Assembly: GCA_049840935.1 (NCBI GenBank)
Contig: JASGJA010000015.1
Location: 59,712 to 123,711 of the forward strand
Reading direction: 5' to 3'
From: Mesorhizobium_G sp049840935
GTDB taxonomy: Bacteria > Pseudomonadota > Alphaproteobacteria > Rhizobiales > Rhizobiaceae
DNA length: 64,000 nucleotides
A program made the position numbers and the translations under genes. Every line of letters starts with the position of its first letter. The first letter of the stretch is position 1. This document shows, in pieces, positions 25,438-33,952 of this stretch. Under the pieces are notes generated by a model. It was not told the origin of the DNA, did no database searches, and saw nothing but the letters and a program-made list of their open reading frames with translations.

Positions 25438-26373
25438 ATGAACAGGTTTGCAATGCGTACTCTTTTGGCGGGAACCGCTCTGATGATCGGTCTGGCCACG
25501 GCACAAGCAGCCGACCCGGAAAGCTGCAAGAAGGTGCGGCTGTCGGATGTGGGCTGGACCGACATTCAGGTCACGACCGGAATTGCCTCCACCCTGCTGA
25601 CCGCACTGGGCTACGAGCCGGAAGTCACGCAATTGTCGGTCGCGGTGACTCTGACCGCGCTCAAGGAAAACGACATCGACGTATTTCTGGGCAACTGGAT
25701 GCCGACCCAGACCGACGCGCTAAAGCCTTACACCGACGAGGGCTCGATTGAAGTCGTCGGCCTCAATCTTGAAGGCGCAGGCTTTGGACCCGTCGTACCG
25801 AACTATGTTGCTGAAGCTGGCGTAAAGTCGCTCGCGGACCTCGGCCCGAATGCCGAGAAGTTTGGCGGCAAGATTTACGGCATCGAAGCCGGTTCTTCCG
25901 GCAACAAGAACCTGCTGGCACTGATCGAAGACCCGGCCAACAATTTGAAGGACTTCGAGCTTGTGGAATCCTCCGAGGCTGGAATGCTGACGCAGGCCGA
26001 GCAGACCATCAAGGACAAGGGCTGGGTGGTATTCCTTGGCTGGACCCCGCATCCCGTGATGGGCGAAATGCCGATCACCTACCTGACCGGGCTTGAAAAG
26101 GCGGGCTTCGGCGAAGCCAAGGTCTACACGCTTTCGCGCAAGGGCTATGCCAACGAATGCCCAAATGCGGGCGCGTTCTTCAAAAACCTGAAGTTCAATC
26201 TGTCAATGGAAAACGGCATGATGGACAAGGTGCTGAAGGGCGAAAACCCGAACGATGTTGCGAAGGCATGGCTCAAGGAAAACCCTGACGCAATCAAACC
26301 TTGGATCGCTGGCGTGACCGCATTTGACGGCAGCGATGCCCAAGCAGCCGTTACGGCAGCGCTCGCAAACTGA
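25438..26373 (+). CDS. choX: Choline ABC transporter substrate-binding protein
   Basis: A 311-residue periplasmic binding protein with signal peptide (residues 1-23, ending AQAADPE). The mature part has the ChoX/ProX-like core: KKVRLSDVGWTDIQVTTGIAS, FLGNWMPTQTDALKPY, YGIEAGSSGNKNL, WVVFLGWTPHPV. Trp and Tyr residues in these stretches would form the aromatic box for the quaternary ammonium group. It is co-directional with betC. The permease (choW) and ATPase (choV) genes that usually follow are absent; a terminator ends the transcript just after this gene. Confidence 0.93.
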   Translation: MNRFAMRTLLAGTALMIGLATAQAADPESCKKVRLSDVGWTDIQVTTGIASTLLTALGYEPEVTQLSVAVTLTALKENDIDVFLGNWMPTQTDALKPYTDEGSIEVVGLNLEGAGFGPVVPNYVAEAGVKSLADLGPNAEKFGGKIYGIEAGSSGNKNLLALIEDPANNLKDFELVESSEAGMLTQAEQTIKDKGWVVFLGWTPHPVMGEMPITYLTGLEKAGFGEAKVYTLSRKGYANECPNAGAFFKNLKFNLSMENGMMDKVLKGENPNDVAKAWLKENPDAIKPWIAGVTAFDGSDAQAAVTAALAN

Positions 26374-26378
26374 CACTC

Positions 26379-26410
26379 AAAGCCGGCGTGCAATGCGCGC
26401 CGGCTTTTCC
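26379..26410 (+). terminator. Intrinsic terminator after choX
   Basis: AAAGCCGGCG / CGCCGGCTTT, a 10-bp stem with a 9-base loop, followed by TTCC. It closes the betC-choX transcript. Confidence 0.88.
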
Positions 26411-26549
26411 AACAATAAGCAAGCCAGTCATTCTCATACCACGCCGCCGTCCTCGGGCTGGAAAATATTGAACCCCGTCATTTTCACCCGACACCTACCG
26501 CTTCTCTATCTTTCCGCGATATGGTGCGCGCCATAAGGGGTGGGTTTGC

Positions 26550-27533
26550 ATGGTTGCAGGATTTTTCCGTTTCGGACGCCGGGATTTCGACTCTCTTACC
26601 GATCAGGAAATCCTAGCGCTCGCGATTTCGTCGGAAGAAGATGACGAGCGCATCTATCGAGCATATGCTGATGGATTGCGAAGTGATTTTCCGGATACCG
26701 CCAAGATATTTGATGCGATGGCCGACGAAGAGGATGGCCACCGCCGCGCATTGATCGATCTTCACCGATCCCGCTTCGGCGACGATATTCCTCTGATCCG
26801 GCGCGAACATGTGCGCGGATTTTATCAGAGGAAACCAGACTGGCTGGTGCGACCGCTGGGTATCGACAAGGTGCGCAATCAGGCCGCAGAAATGGAGCGA
26901 CAGGCTGAAATCTTTTATCAGGCAGCCGCGGCTCGAACCCAAGACGCAGAAACACGAAAGCTGCTCGGCGATCTGGCGGCGGCGGAGCATCGGCACGAGA
27001 GCCGAGCGGAGGAACTGAGCGAAGAATTTGCCCCGCAGACAGTGCGCAACAAGGAAGCGGAGAAAGAGCGGCGTCAATTCATCCTCACAATCGTTCAGCC
27101 GGGCCTTGCGGGTCTTATGGACGGTTCTGTCTCGACGCTTGCACCAATATTCGCAGCCGCATTTGCTACTCAGGACACATGGCAGACTTTTCTCGTCGGC
27201 CTGTCGGCATCAATCGGCGCAGGTATTTCGATGGGCTTCACCGAAGCAGTGCATGACGACGGGAAGATTTCTGGGCGTGGATCGCCCATCAAACGCGGCA
27301 TAGCATCCGGCACAATGACAGCGCTGGGTGGGCTCGGCCACGCGTTACCTTATTTGATCCCGAATTTCTGGACCGCGACCAGCATCGCAATTGGGGTCGT
27401 CTTCATCGAGCTGCTAACAATCACCTACATCCAGCATCGCTATATGGAGACGCCTATGCTGCGGGCATCATTGCAAATTCTGCTGGGTGGAGCGCTTGTT
27501 TTTGCTGCGGGCGTTCTGATCGGAAACGCCTAA
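26550..27533 (+). CDS. mbfA: Membrane-bound ferritin MbfA (ferritin-like plus VIT1 domain)
   Basis: A 327-residue fusion: an N-terminal ferritin/rubrerythrin-like four-helix domain (about residues 20-160) with Glu-x-x-His style ligands (SSEEDDERIYRAY, ADEEDGHRRALIDLH, AEMERQAEIFY, AAAEHRHESRAEEL), then a C-terminal VIT1-type transporter domain with four to five helices (QPGLAGLMDGSVSTLAPIFAAA, GLSASIGAGISMGFTEAVHDDG). In Agrobacterium and Bradyrhizobium this protein exports iron and protects from peroxide, under Irr control. I could not see a convincing Irr box upstream. Its last four bases overlap the convergent Crp gene. Confidence 0.9.
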   Translation: MVAGFFRFGRRDFDSLTDQEILALAISSEEDDERIYRAYADGLRSDFPDTAKIFDAMADEEDGHRRALIDLHRSRFGDDIPLIRREHVRGFYQRKPDWLVRPLGIDKVRNQAAEMERQAEIFYQAAAARTQDAETRKLLGDLAAAEHRHESRAEELSEEFAPQTVRNKEAEKERRQFILTIVQPGLAGLMDGSVSTLAPIFAAAFATQDTWQTFLVGLSASIGAGISMGFTEAVHDDGKISGRGSPIKRGIASGTMTALGGLGHALPYLIPNFWTATSIAIGVVFIELLTITYIQHRYMETPMLRASLQILLGGALVFAAGVLIGNA

Positions 27534-28267
27534 CGCGGCGTTTTCATCAAGCTCAGATAGGTCGGGTCGAACTCGCTGAACTGCGCCAGTCGCGCGAAGT
27601 CCTTGATGGCAACGGTGGCGCCGTCCCAATTGACGAATCCCTTGGTCCGTAATTGCTGGATGGTGCGGTTCACATGGACCACAGACAGGCCGAGCATGTC
27701 GGCCATCTCAGCCTGCGTAACCGGAAAATCGAACGTCATATCCTTGGCTGCGCCCACCGATTCCAGCCGGAGATAAACCTCGCAAAACAGATGCGCGATA
27801 TGTTGCTCCGGCGAGCGGCGACCGATGCAGGTGAGCCATGAGCGGTGAATTGCGGCGTCGATAACCGTGGACATCCAGAACAGGCGCGTAAGGTGCGGCT
27901 GCTCCTCCGAAATGCGCAAAAGCTGCTCATGCGGCACGAACGCGACGTCACATTCGCCGAGCGCGATGACGCTGTGGTCCATGAACTTCAAAAGAAAAGC
28001 GTGAAGGTCTACGAAATCGCCCGGCACATGCACGGCGGTTAGCTGACGCGCTCCGTTTTTCAGATACACCGCGCGGGCCGCGAGCCCCTTGAGAACGATG
28101 CAGCTTTCCTTCGGGCGCGTATGCGTTTCGACCATCTCCTCATTACGATGGAAGGAATGACGGCGATGCGGCAGACGCTCCAGCGTCTCGCGCTCCTTGT
28201 CGGTCAGCGTATCCCGCGCTTCGAAAAACGCGATCAATGTCTGCAAGCTATGTTCGTTCATTTCCAT
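27530..28267 (-). CDS. Crp/Fnr family transcriptional regulator
   Basis: A 245-residue regulator with an N-terminal cyclic-nucleotide-binding-like beta roll (HRNEEMVETHTRPKESCIVLKGLAARAVYLKNGARQLTAVHVPGDFVDLHAFL) and a C-terminal HTH_Crp domain (PVTQAEMADMLGLSVVHVNRTIQQLRTKGFVNWDG). No N-terminal cysteine cluster, so not an FNR iron-sulfur type. The NRTIQQLR recognition helix is typical of the rhizobial nutrient/stress Crp subgroup. Two ATGs six bases apart are possible starts; I use the first. Effector and targets are unknown. Confidence 0.87.
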   Translation of the reverse strand: MEMNEHSLQTLIAFFEARDTLTDKERETLERLPHRRHSFHRNEEMVETHTRPKESCIVLKGLAARAVYLKNGARQLTAVHVPGDFVDLHAFLLKFMDHSVIALGECDVAFVPHEQLLRISEEQPHLTRLFWMSTVIDAAIHRSWLTCIGRRSPEQHIAHLFCEVYLRLESVGAAKDMTFDFPVTQAEMADMLGLSVVHVNRTIQQLRTKGFVNWDGATVAIKDFARLAQFSEFDPTYLSLMKTPR

Positions 28268-28360
28268 TCCCGCACGGTGCACAACCAGCGCCGGACGCGA
28301 CCCTCAATCTGTGATTGATTCTTATCTCGCAACGAACCCTACCTGCTTGCAAGCACAAAT

Positions 28361-28388
28361 GAAAACGGCGCCCGAAGGCGCCGCTTTT
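28361..28388 (-). terminator. Terminator after the DUF882 gene (bidirectional)
   Basis: CGGCGCC / GGCGCCG stem with a CGAA loop (TTCG on the minus strand), with T-runs on both sides. It sits between the DUF882 stop and the Crp gene. Confidence 0.85.
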
Positions 28389-28405
28389 AAACTCGATAAA
28401 TCAGC

Positions 28406-30235
28406 TCAGTTGAACTTGGCGACCGAAAGGAATTCAACCGCCTTGCCAGTGAAGCGATTTGGATCGGTGGCAGACGCGCTAGGCTGGAAGCCAGCGGTGT
28501 AAACTTCCATGGGAGCGGTGCGGACGATGTTCTGCGCGAACGACGGAGCGGCGGACTTGCCCTTACCATTCTTCACATAGTTTTCGTCCAGCGCCCAACG
28601 GGCCGACTGGGGCGCAGCAGCAACGACGACCGGCTTGGATTGCGGCTTGCTTGCAGAAGCAGTCGTTACGCGACCCGACTTGGCGGTGGTTTTGACGCCA
28701 GCCGTATCCGCAACGGCAACAGCAACCGGCTTCGCGCCCTTGGCCGCGACGCGCTGGCTTTTCTGAGCAGGCTCCGGAATTGATGCAACGCGGATCTGCG
28801 TATCGCTGCTAATCGAACCATCAGTGCCTGGGCGGCGCTCAGGCAAGCTCTGGATCGCGGCACCAGCATCCGCCACAGGAGCGTTTTCCATGATTGGCGT
28901 CGGCGTCGGGCGTTCTGACGGCAGCGGCGCAAACGCGGCTGGCTGCGGCGTGGCACTTGCCAGCGCAAGCAAAGCAGCCGGATCATCATTCTCAGGCGCA
29001 GCCTTATAATCCGGACGCCAAGCCGGGATCGGCACAGGGCCATCGGCCATCGCGGTTTGCTGGGCGTCGCCTACCGGGAGCGCCGTTGCCTGATCTTCCA
29101 TCAAAGCAGCAACCTCGGTGGCGCCAGCAGCAGGACCAACGCTTGCGTCTGGACGCGGAGCGAAGGCGGGCATCGGCACTTTACGCGCGGGCAATGCTGC
29201 AAGGATCGTTTCCGGCGTTTCGACAACTTCCTGCGGCGCAGGCTGCATTTCCTCAGCCGGCTGCGGTCGCGTGTTGGCGGGCGCGGCCAGTTCTGGCGGC
29301 AGGATCGTGATTTCAGGCTGACGGTCAGCAGGCTTCGCGACTGGTGCAGCAACTGCAGGCGCATCATCGTCAGACGCAGTGAGAACCTTAGCCTTCGGCG
29401 TGACGCTTACCGGGCCTTCGGACTCGCCATTATCCTCTTCCTCATCCGCGCCACCGCCGAACCAGGCGGCCAGAAGACCGCCGGAGCGCTTCTTGGTGGG
29501 GCTTGATTTGCCACTTGCGAGGCTGGCGATTGCAAGATCGCCTTGGGTTACACGCTGCTTATATGCGGCCATCGCCTGCTCATAACCCGGCAATGGCTTG
29601 CCATCGCTCGGCACGTGCAGCGTCTTGCCATTCGGGAAAACGGAAGCGAGTTCCGCACGGCTGATGCCCGGCCAGTGGCGAACATTGCCAACGTCGAAGT
29701 GCACGAAGGGCGAGCCGGAGGTTGGATAATAGCCAACACCACCAGCCTGCATACGAAGACCGATATTGCGAAGGGTCTTGAGCTTCACGTCAGGCAGATA
29801 CCAGTCCATCGCCTTACCGAGCATATGCTGGCTTTTCTTGGCAACGCCACGGCTGCGGCTGCGCAACATCGCATTTGTCGCGGGCGAACGATAAGCCGAC
29901 ACGACATGGATATAAGCGCGCGAACCGGACTGGCGATAAGCCTCCCAGACGACGTCCAGCAGGCGCGGGTCAATCTTGGTCGGCTCGTTGCGACGCCAAT
30001 CACGCAGGAACATGTTGATTTTGCGCAGGCCAGCCGAATCGAAGCGGCCATTACGCTTGAAGACGATTTCCGCCTTCTCCCCCGTATGAACGAAATAGAG
30101 CTTCAGCGCACGCGTTTCGGCATTTGCGGCCGTTGCCGTTCCGAAAAGAACGCCAAAAAGGCAAAAAGCAGCCGCAATCCATGTCGGCCAGATATAACCC
30201 GCAATCCGGCGGTCGTTTTTCAATACGGTCGTCAA
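28406..30235 (-). CDS. DUF882 (YcbK-like, M15-type peptidase fold) envelope protein with long Pro/Ala-rich tail
   Basis: A 609-residue exported protein. An uncleaved or cleaved signal segment spans about residues 14-40. Residues 42-200 form the DUF882 domain, related to D,D-/L,D-carboxypeptidases: zinc ligands appear in SQHMLGKAMDWY (H-x6-D) and PFVHFDVGNVRHWPG. The remaining ~400 residues are low-complexity, rich in Pro, Ala, Lys and Thr, ending with a short ordered tail. It probably acts on peptidoglycan in the periplasm. The start is unsettled: TTG here, no clear ribosome site. A perfect ATGGTTAACCAT palindrome lies 84 bases upstream. Confidence 0.83.
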   Translation of the reverse strand: MTTVLKNDRRIAGYIWPTWIAAAFCLFGVLFGTATAANAETRALKLYFVHTGEKAEIVFKRNGRFDSAGLRKINMFLRDWRRNEPTKIDPRLLDVVWEAYRQSGSRAYIHVVSAYRSPATNAMLRSRSRGVAKKSQHMLGKAMDWYLPDVKLKTLRNIGLRMQAGGVGYYPTSGSPFVHFDVGNVRHWPGISRAELASVFPNGKTLHVPSDGKPLPGYEQAMAAYKQRVTQGDLAIASLASGKSSPTKKRSGGLLAAWFGGGADEEEDNGESEGPVSVTPKAKVLTASDDDAPAVAAPVAKPADRQPEITILPPELAAPANTRPQPAEEMQPAPQEVVETPETILAALPARKVPMPAFAPRPDASVGPAAGATEVAALMEDQATALPVGDAQQTAMADGPVPIPAWRPDYKAAPENDDPAALLALASATPQPAAFAPLPSERPTPTPIMENAPVADAGAAIQSLPERRPGTDGSISSDTQIRVASIPEPAQKSQRVAAKGAKPVAVAVADTAGVKTTAKSGRVTTASASKPQSKPVVVAAAPQSARWALDENYVKNGKGKSAAPSFAQNIVRTAPMEVYTAGFQPSASATDPNRFTGKAVEFLSVAKFN

Positions 30236-30318
30236 ATCGATAGGCCCTGTACGCTCAGCGTGCTGTCCCCCGGCTCAGTACCGGGTGCGAAAAGATCACA
30301 CCCAGACTATCAATGCTA

Positions 30319-30330
30319 ATGGTTAACCAT
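30319..30330. promoter_or_regulatory. ATGGTTAACCAT palindrome (CtrA-like site)
   Basis: A perfect 12-bp palindrome about 85 bases upstream of the DUF882 start, in an AT-rich stretch. Each half is TTAACCAT, the motif reported for CtrA in Sinorhizobium and relatives. The rest of the 240-base gap shows only a small GGGC/GCCC hairpin past the response-regulator stop. Confidence 0.5.
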
Positions 30331-30475
30331 CGCTTATAGAAGTATCGCGGTCGATTGCCCACCGCTTTTGTAAACCAATTGCGGTAACACAATGGCAATA
30401 ATCGGGCAAAACGCCCAAATCTAAATTCGAATAAAATGCAGTTAAATTACTGTAAATAAATAAATTAGAGCGATT

Positions 30476-31969
30476 TCACCCGGCATTGCGGCTGCCTGTC
30501 GCAGCTTCCGGGTCGATTCCATATTCCTTGAGCTTGCGATAGAGCGTTGAACGCCCGATTCCGAGTTTGCGCGCAACTTCGCTCATTTGACCGCCATAAT
30601 AGGCGATAGCGAATTCGATTAACTCTTGCTCAACTTCGGTAAGCGGACGGATATTCCCCTTCTCATCCAGTGCACTGAGCAGGCCGGGTTGAAAATCGGC
30701 AATATCCGGCACGAGCGTCGGTTGCGGCTCGTGCACAGGCATGGGGTGCGAAGGCGTCTCGCGCGGGGCAGATGGAACGAAAACGACGCCCTCTACCTGC
30801 GCCTTGATCTGCGGAAATTCTTCTACGGTGAGTGCGTCACCCTCGCTCAGCACGCTTGCGCGGAATACAGCGTTTTCGAGCTGGCGGATGTTGCCCGGCC
30901 AATCGTAAGCCTGAAGCATCGCAAGCGCCTGCGGTGTGACAGAGCGTACCTGACTGCCGGTTTCGCGTCCGATGCGCCCGATGAAATGCCGAACCAGATG
31001 CGGAATGTCTTCGCGCCGGTCACGCAGCGGCGGCACCATGATCGGGAAAACATTGAGACGGTAGAACAAATCCTCACGGAAACGCCCGATTTTGACCTGT
31101 TCGATCAAGTCGCGATGCGTTGCCGAGATAAGGCGAATATCGACCTTGATAGTGGCGCGTCCGCCGACCGGATCGACCTCGCCCTGCTGGACAGCCCGCA
31201 GCAGCTTGACCTGCACGTCCAACGGCAAATCGCCGATTTCATCCAGAAACAGCGTACCCGTATGTGCTTCAACGAACTTGCCGGCGTGCTTTTCGCTTGC
31301 GCCGGTGAACGATCCTTTTTCATGGCCGAACAGGATGCTTTCGACCAGATTGTCGGGGATTGCACCGCAGTTCACGGTGACGAAAGGCTTGGTGCGGCGC
31401 TCGCTGGACCCTTGAATGACGCGGGCAATCATTTCCTTGCCGACACCCGACTCGCCTTCGATCAGCACCGGAATGTTCGATCCTGCCGCCTTGCGCGCGA
31501 GGCTAACCACGCGCTCCATGGCGGAGCTTTCGGTGATGAGATCCTTGATCGTAAGCGTCAGCGGCCCTTTTGCGCCGCGCTTGACGCCGCCATAGGACTC
31601 GACCTTCAAGGCGTCGGTAATCGCCTTGTTGAGGCGATCGGGCGAGGCTGGCTTGACGACAAAATCAAACGCGCCCTGTCGCATTGCAGATACGACGGTT
31701 TCGATGCCACCTTGCGCCGTTTGCACAATGACGGGCGTTTCGATGCCGCGTTCGCGCATAGCCTGCAACACGGCGAGACCGTCCAGACCCGGCATGACGA
31801 GATCGAGAATCACAACAGCGATGTCACCCGAACCGGGACCATCGAGCGCCTTCAGACCCGCCTCGCCGCTGTCGGTCACACGCGCCGTGTGGCCGAATTT
31901 CGTTACAGCCGCTTCGAGCAGCCGCCTCTGGACAGGATCATCATCGATAATAAGTACAGTTGAGGGCAT
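30476..31969 (-). CDS. Orphan sigma-54-dependent response regulator (NtrC family)
   Basis: A 497-residue regulator: receiver domain (residues 3-120; phospho-acceptor in VVILDLVMPGLDG, Asp near 56; VKPASPDRL), AAA+ sigma-54 activator domain (about 145-380; Walker A GESGVGKE, the FTGA contact loop in HEKGSFTGASEKHAG, Walker B GTLFLDEIGDL, arginine finger region FREDLFYRLNVFP), and a C-terminal Fis-like helix-turn-helix (MSEVARKLGIGRSTLYRKLKEYG). All elements needed for activation are intact. No histidine kinase is adjacent. The linker before the DNA-binding part is Pro-rich. Target genes are unknown. Confidence 0.92.
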   Translation of the reverse strand: MPSTVLIIDDDPVQRRLLEAAVTKFGHTARVTDSGEAGLKALDGPGSGDIAVVILDLVMPGLDGLAVLQAMRERGIETPVIVQTAQGGIETVVSAMRQGAFDFVVKPASPDRLNKAITDALKVESYGGVKRGAKGPLTLTIKDLITESSAMERVVSLARKAAGSNIPVLIEGESGVGKEMIARVIQGSSERRTKPFVTVNCGAIPDNLVESILFGHEKGSFTGASEKHAGKFVEAHTGTLFLDEIGDLPLDVQVKLLRAVQQGEVDPVGGRATIKVDIRLISATHRDLIEQVKIGRFREDLFYRLNVFPIMVPPLRDRREDIPHLVRHFIGRIGRETGSQVRSVTPQALAMLQAYDWPGNIRQLENAVFRASVLSEGDALTVEEFPQIKAQVEGVVFVPSAPRETPSHPMPVHEPQPTLVPDIADFQPGLLSALDEKGNIRPLTEVEQELIEFAIAYYGGQMSEVARKLGIGRSTLYRKLKEYGIDPEAATGSRNAG

Positions 31970-32106
31970 GATTTACGGGGCTTTGTAAAGTCAGTCTGGA
32001 TCAATGTGGCACAGGGTTCTAAACAAGGCTTCAACGCATTGCATCAATATGGCGTTGCACCGATGCTTAGAGGGCTGCACCGGAGAGCGCCGCAAGGAAA
32101 AATCGA

Positions 32107-33951
32107 ATGCATAAAACGATCCACGAAACCTTCAACCGTTCACCCGTTCTCGCTGCGGGTGGAGAAAATGGCCTTGGCGCGCTGCCCGAATGGAACCTGG
32201 CCGATCTATACCCATCTATAGATTCGCCGCAACTGGCTGCAGATATTGCCCGCTCAGCCGAGCTTTCGGTTGCATTCGAAAAGCGCTGGCGCGGCAATCT
32301 TGAGGCCGAAGCGCTGAAAGGCGCTGCGGGCGGGTTGGGCGTTGCCATCAAGGAGTTTGAGGCGATCGAGGAACTTATGGGCCGCATCGGCTCATTTGCC
32401 GGGTTGGTTTACGCGGGCGATACGTCCGATCCGCAGCGTGTGAAGCTTTATGGCGACGTACAGGAAAAGCTGACCGACGCCGGGACGCATCTGATTTTCT
32501 TCGGGCTGGAGCTGAACAACATTCCCGACGGGACGCTGGCGGCGGCGCTGGACGCCGATCCGGCCTTTGGACACTACCGGCCTTGGGTCGAAGATTTGCG
32601 CAAAGACAAGCCCCACCAGCTTGAGGACCGTGTCGAGCAGCTTTTCCATGAAAAGTCTGTGACCGGTCGAGGCGCGTGGAACCGGCTGTTTGACGAAACG
32701 ATCACTGATCTGCGGTTTGAGATCGATGGCGAAAAGCTGCCGATCGAGCCGACGCTCAACAAGTTGCAGGACCAAAACCCGGAAGTGCGGCGCAAGGCGG
32801 CAGATGCGCTGGCGGAAACATTCGGTCAGCATTTGCGCACATTCACGCTGGTTACGAACACACTGGCGAAGGATCTGGATATTTCAAACCGCTGGCGGTC
32901 ATTCAGCGATATTGCCGACTTCCGCCACCTGTCCAATCGCGTTGAGCGTGAAGTGGTCGACGCGCTGGCGGCTGCTGTGCGCGACGCCTATCCGCGCATT
33001 TCGCATCGGTATTATCGCATGAAGGCGCGCTGGCTCGGCATGGACCAGATGAACCATTGGGATCGCAACGCGCCGCTGCCCCAGACACCGCAAGCGACGA
33101 TTCCGTGGGACGACGCGCGCAACACCGTGCTTTCAGCATATCGCCAGTTTTCACCGGAAATGGCCGAGATTGCAGGCAGGTTTTTCGATCTGAACTGGAT
33201 CGACGCGCCGGTGCGCGCAGGAAAATCACCGGGAGCCTTTGCACACCCGACTGTTCCGTCCGCACATCCGTACGTTCTGCTCAATTATCTCGGCAAGCCG
33301 CGCGATGTGATGACGCTCGCGCACGAACTCGGTCACGGTGTGCATCAGGTGCTGGCGGGTTCGCAAGGTGCGCTGATGGCATCGACGCCGCTGACGCTCG
33401 CTGAAACCGCCTCCGTATTTGGCGAAATGCTGACCTTCCGGTCGCTGCTGGAAAAGACCAGCAACAAACAGGAACGCAAGGCGATGCTGGCGCAGAAGGT
33501 CGAGGACATGATCAACACGGTCGTGCGCCAGATCGCGTTTTACGAATTCGAGCGGCGCGTTCACACCGAACGGCGCAACGGTGAGCTGACCGCTGACCAG
33601 ATCGGCGAGATATGGCTTGCCGTGCAAAGCGAAAGCCTTGGCGACGCAATTGCGCTGCGGCCGGGCTATGAGACGTTCTGGACCTATATTCCACACTTCA
33701 TCCATTCGCCGTTCTACGTCTACGCCTATGCGTTCGGCGATTGCCTCGTGAACTCGCTCTATGCCGTCTACAGCAAAGCCGAGCACGGCTTTCAGGAGAA
33801 GTATTTCGCAATGCTGCGGGCGGGCGGCAGCAAGCATTATTCCGAACTGCTGGCACCATTCGGGCTTGATGCCAAGGAGCCGGATTTCTGGCAGCGTGGT
33901 TTGGCCGTCATTGAAGGTCTGATCGACGAACTGGAAATGCTCGACGCCTGA
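32107..33951 (+). CDS. pepF: M3 family oligoendopeptidase
   Basis: A 614-residue cytosolic zinc metallopeptidase that cuts short peptides. The HExxH motif is in LAHELGHGVHQ (about residues 406-410), with the third ligand in the ETASVFGEML helix. The N-terminal helical half (WNLADLYPSIDSPQLAADIARS) is typical of the PepF group. AAGGAAAA lies before the ATG. The pabB start is two bases after its stop, so the two are in one transcript although functionally unrelated. Confidence 0.93.
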   Translation: MHKTIHETFNRSPVLAAGGENGLGALPEWNLADLYPSIDSPQLAADIARSAELSVAFEKRWRGNLEAEALKGAAGGLGVAIKEFEAIEELMGRIGSFAGLVYAGDTSDPQRVKLYGDVQEKLTDAGTHLIFFGLELNNIPDGTLAAALDADPAFGHYRPWVEDLRKDKPHQLEDRVEQLFHEKSVTGRGAWNRLFDETITDLRFEIDGEKLPIEPTLNKLQDQNPEVRRKAADALAETFGQHLRTFTLVTNTLAKDLDISNRWRSFSDIADFRHLSNRVEREVVDALAAAVRDAYPRISHRYYRMKARWLGMDQMNHWDRNAPLPQTPQATIPWDDARNTVLSAYRQFSPEMAEIAGRFFDLNWIDAPVRAGKSPGAFAHPTVPSAHPYVLLNYLGKPRDVMTLAHELGHGVHQVLAGSQGALMASTPLTLAETASVFGEMLTFRSLLEKTSNKQERKAMLAQKVEDMINTVVRQIAFYEFERRVHTERRNGELTADQIGEIWLAVQSESLGDAIALRPGYETFWTYIPHFIHSPFYVYAYAFGDCLVNSLYAVYSKAEHGFQEKYFAMLRAGGSKHYSELLAPFGLDAKEPDFWQRGLAVIEGLIDELEMLDA

Positions 33952-33952
33952 C

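Noticed and set aside
26411..26549. An Irr box upstream of mbfA
   Set aside because: Irr control of mbfA is known in relatives, but no TTTAGAA-type dyad could be found by eye in the 139 bases available.
30626..31963. A 445-codon frame opposite the sigma-54 regulator
   Set aside because: Complementary-strand shadow of a complete receiver/AAA+/Fis protein; no independent support.
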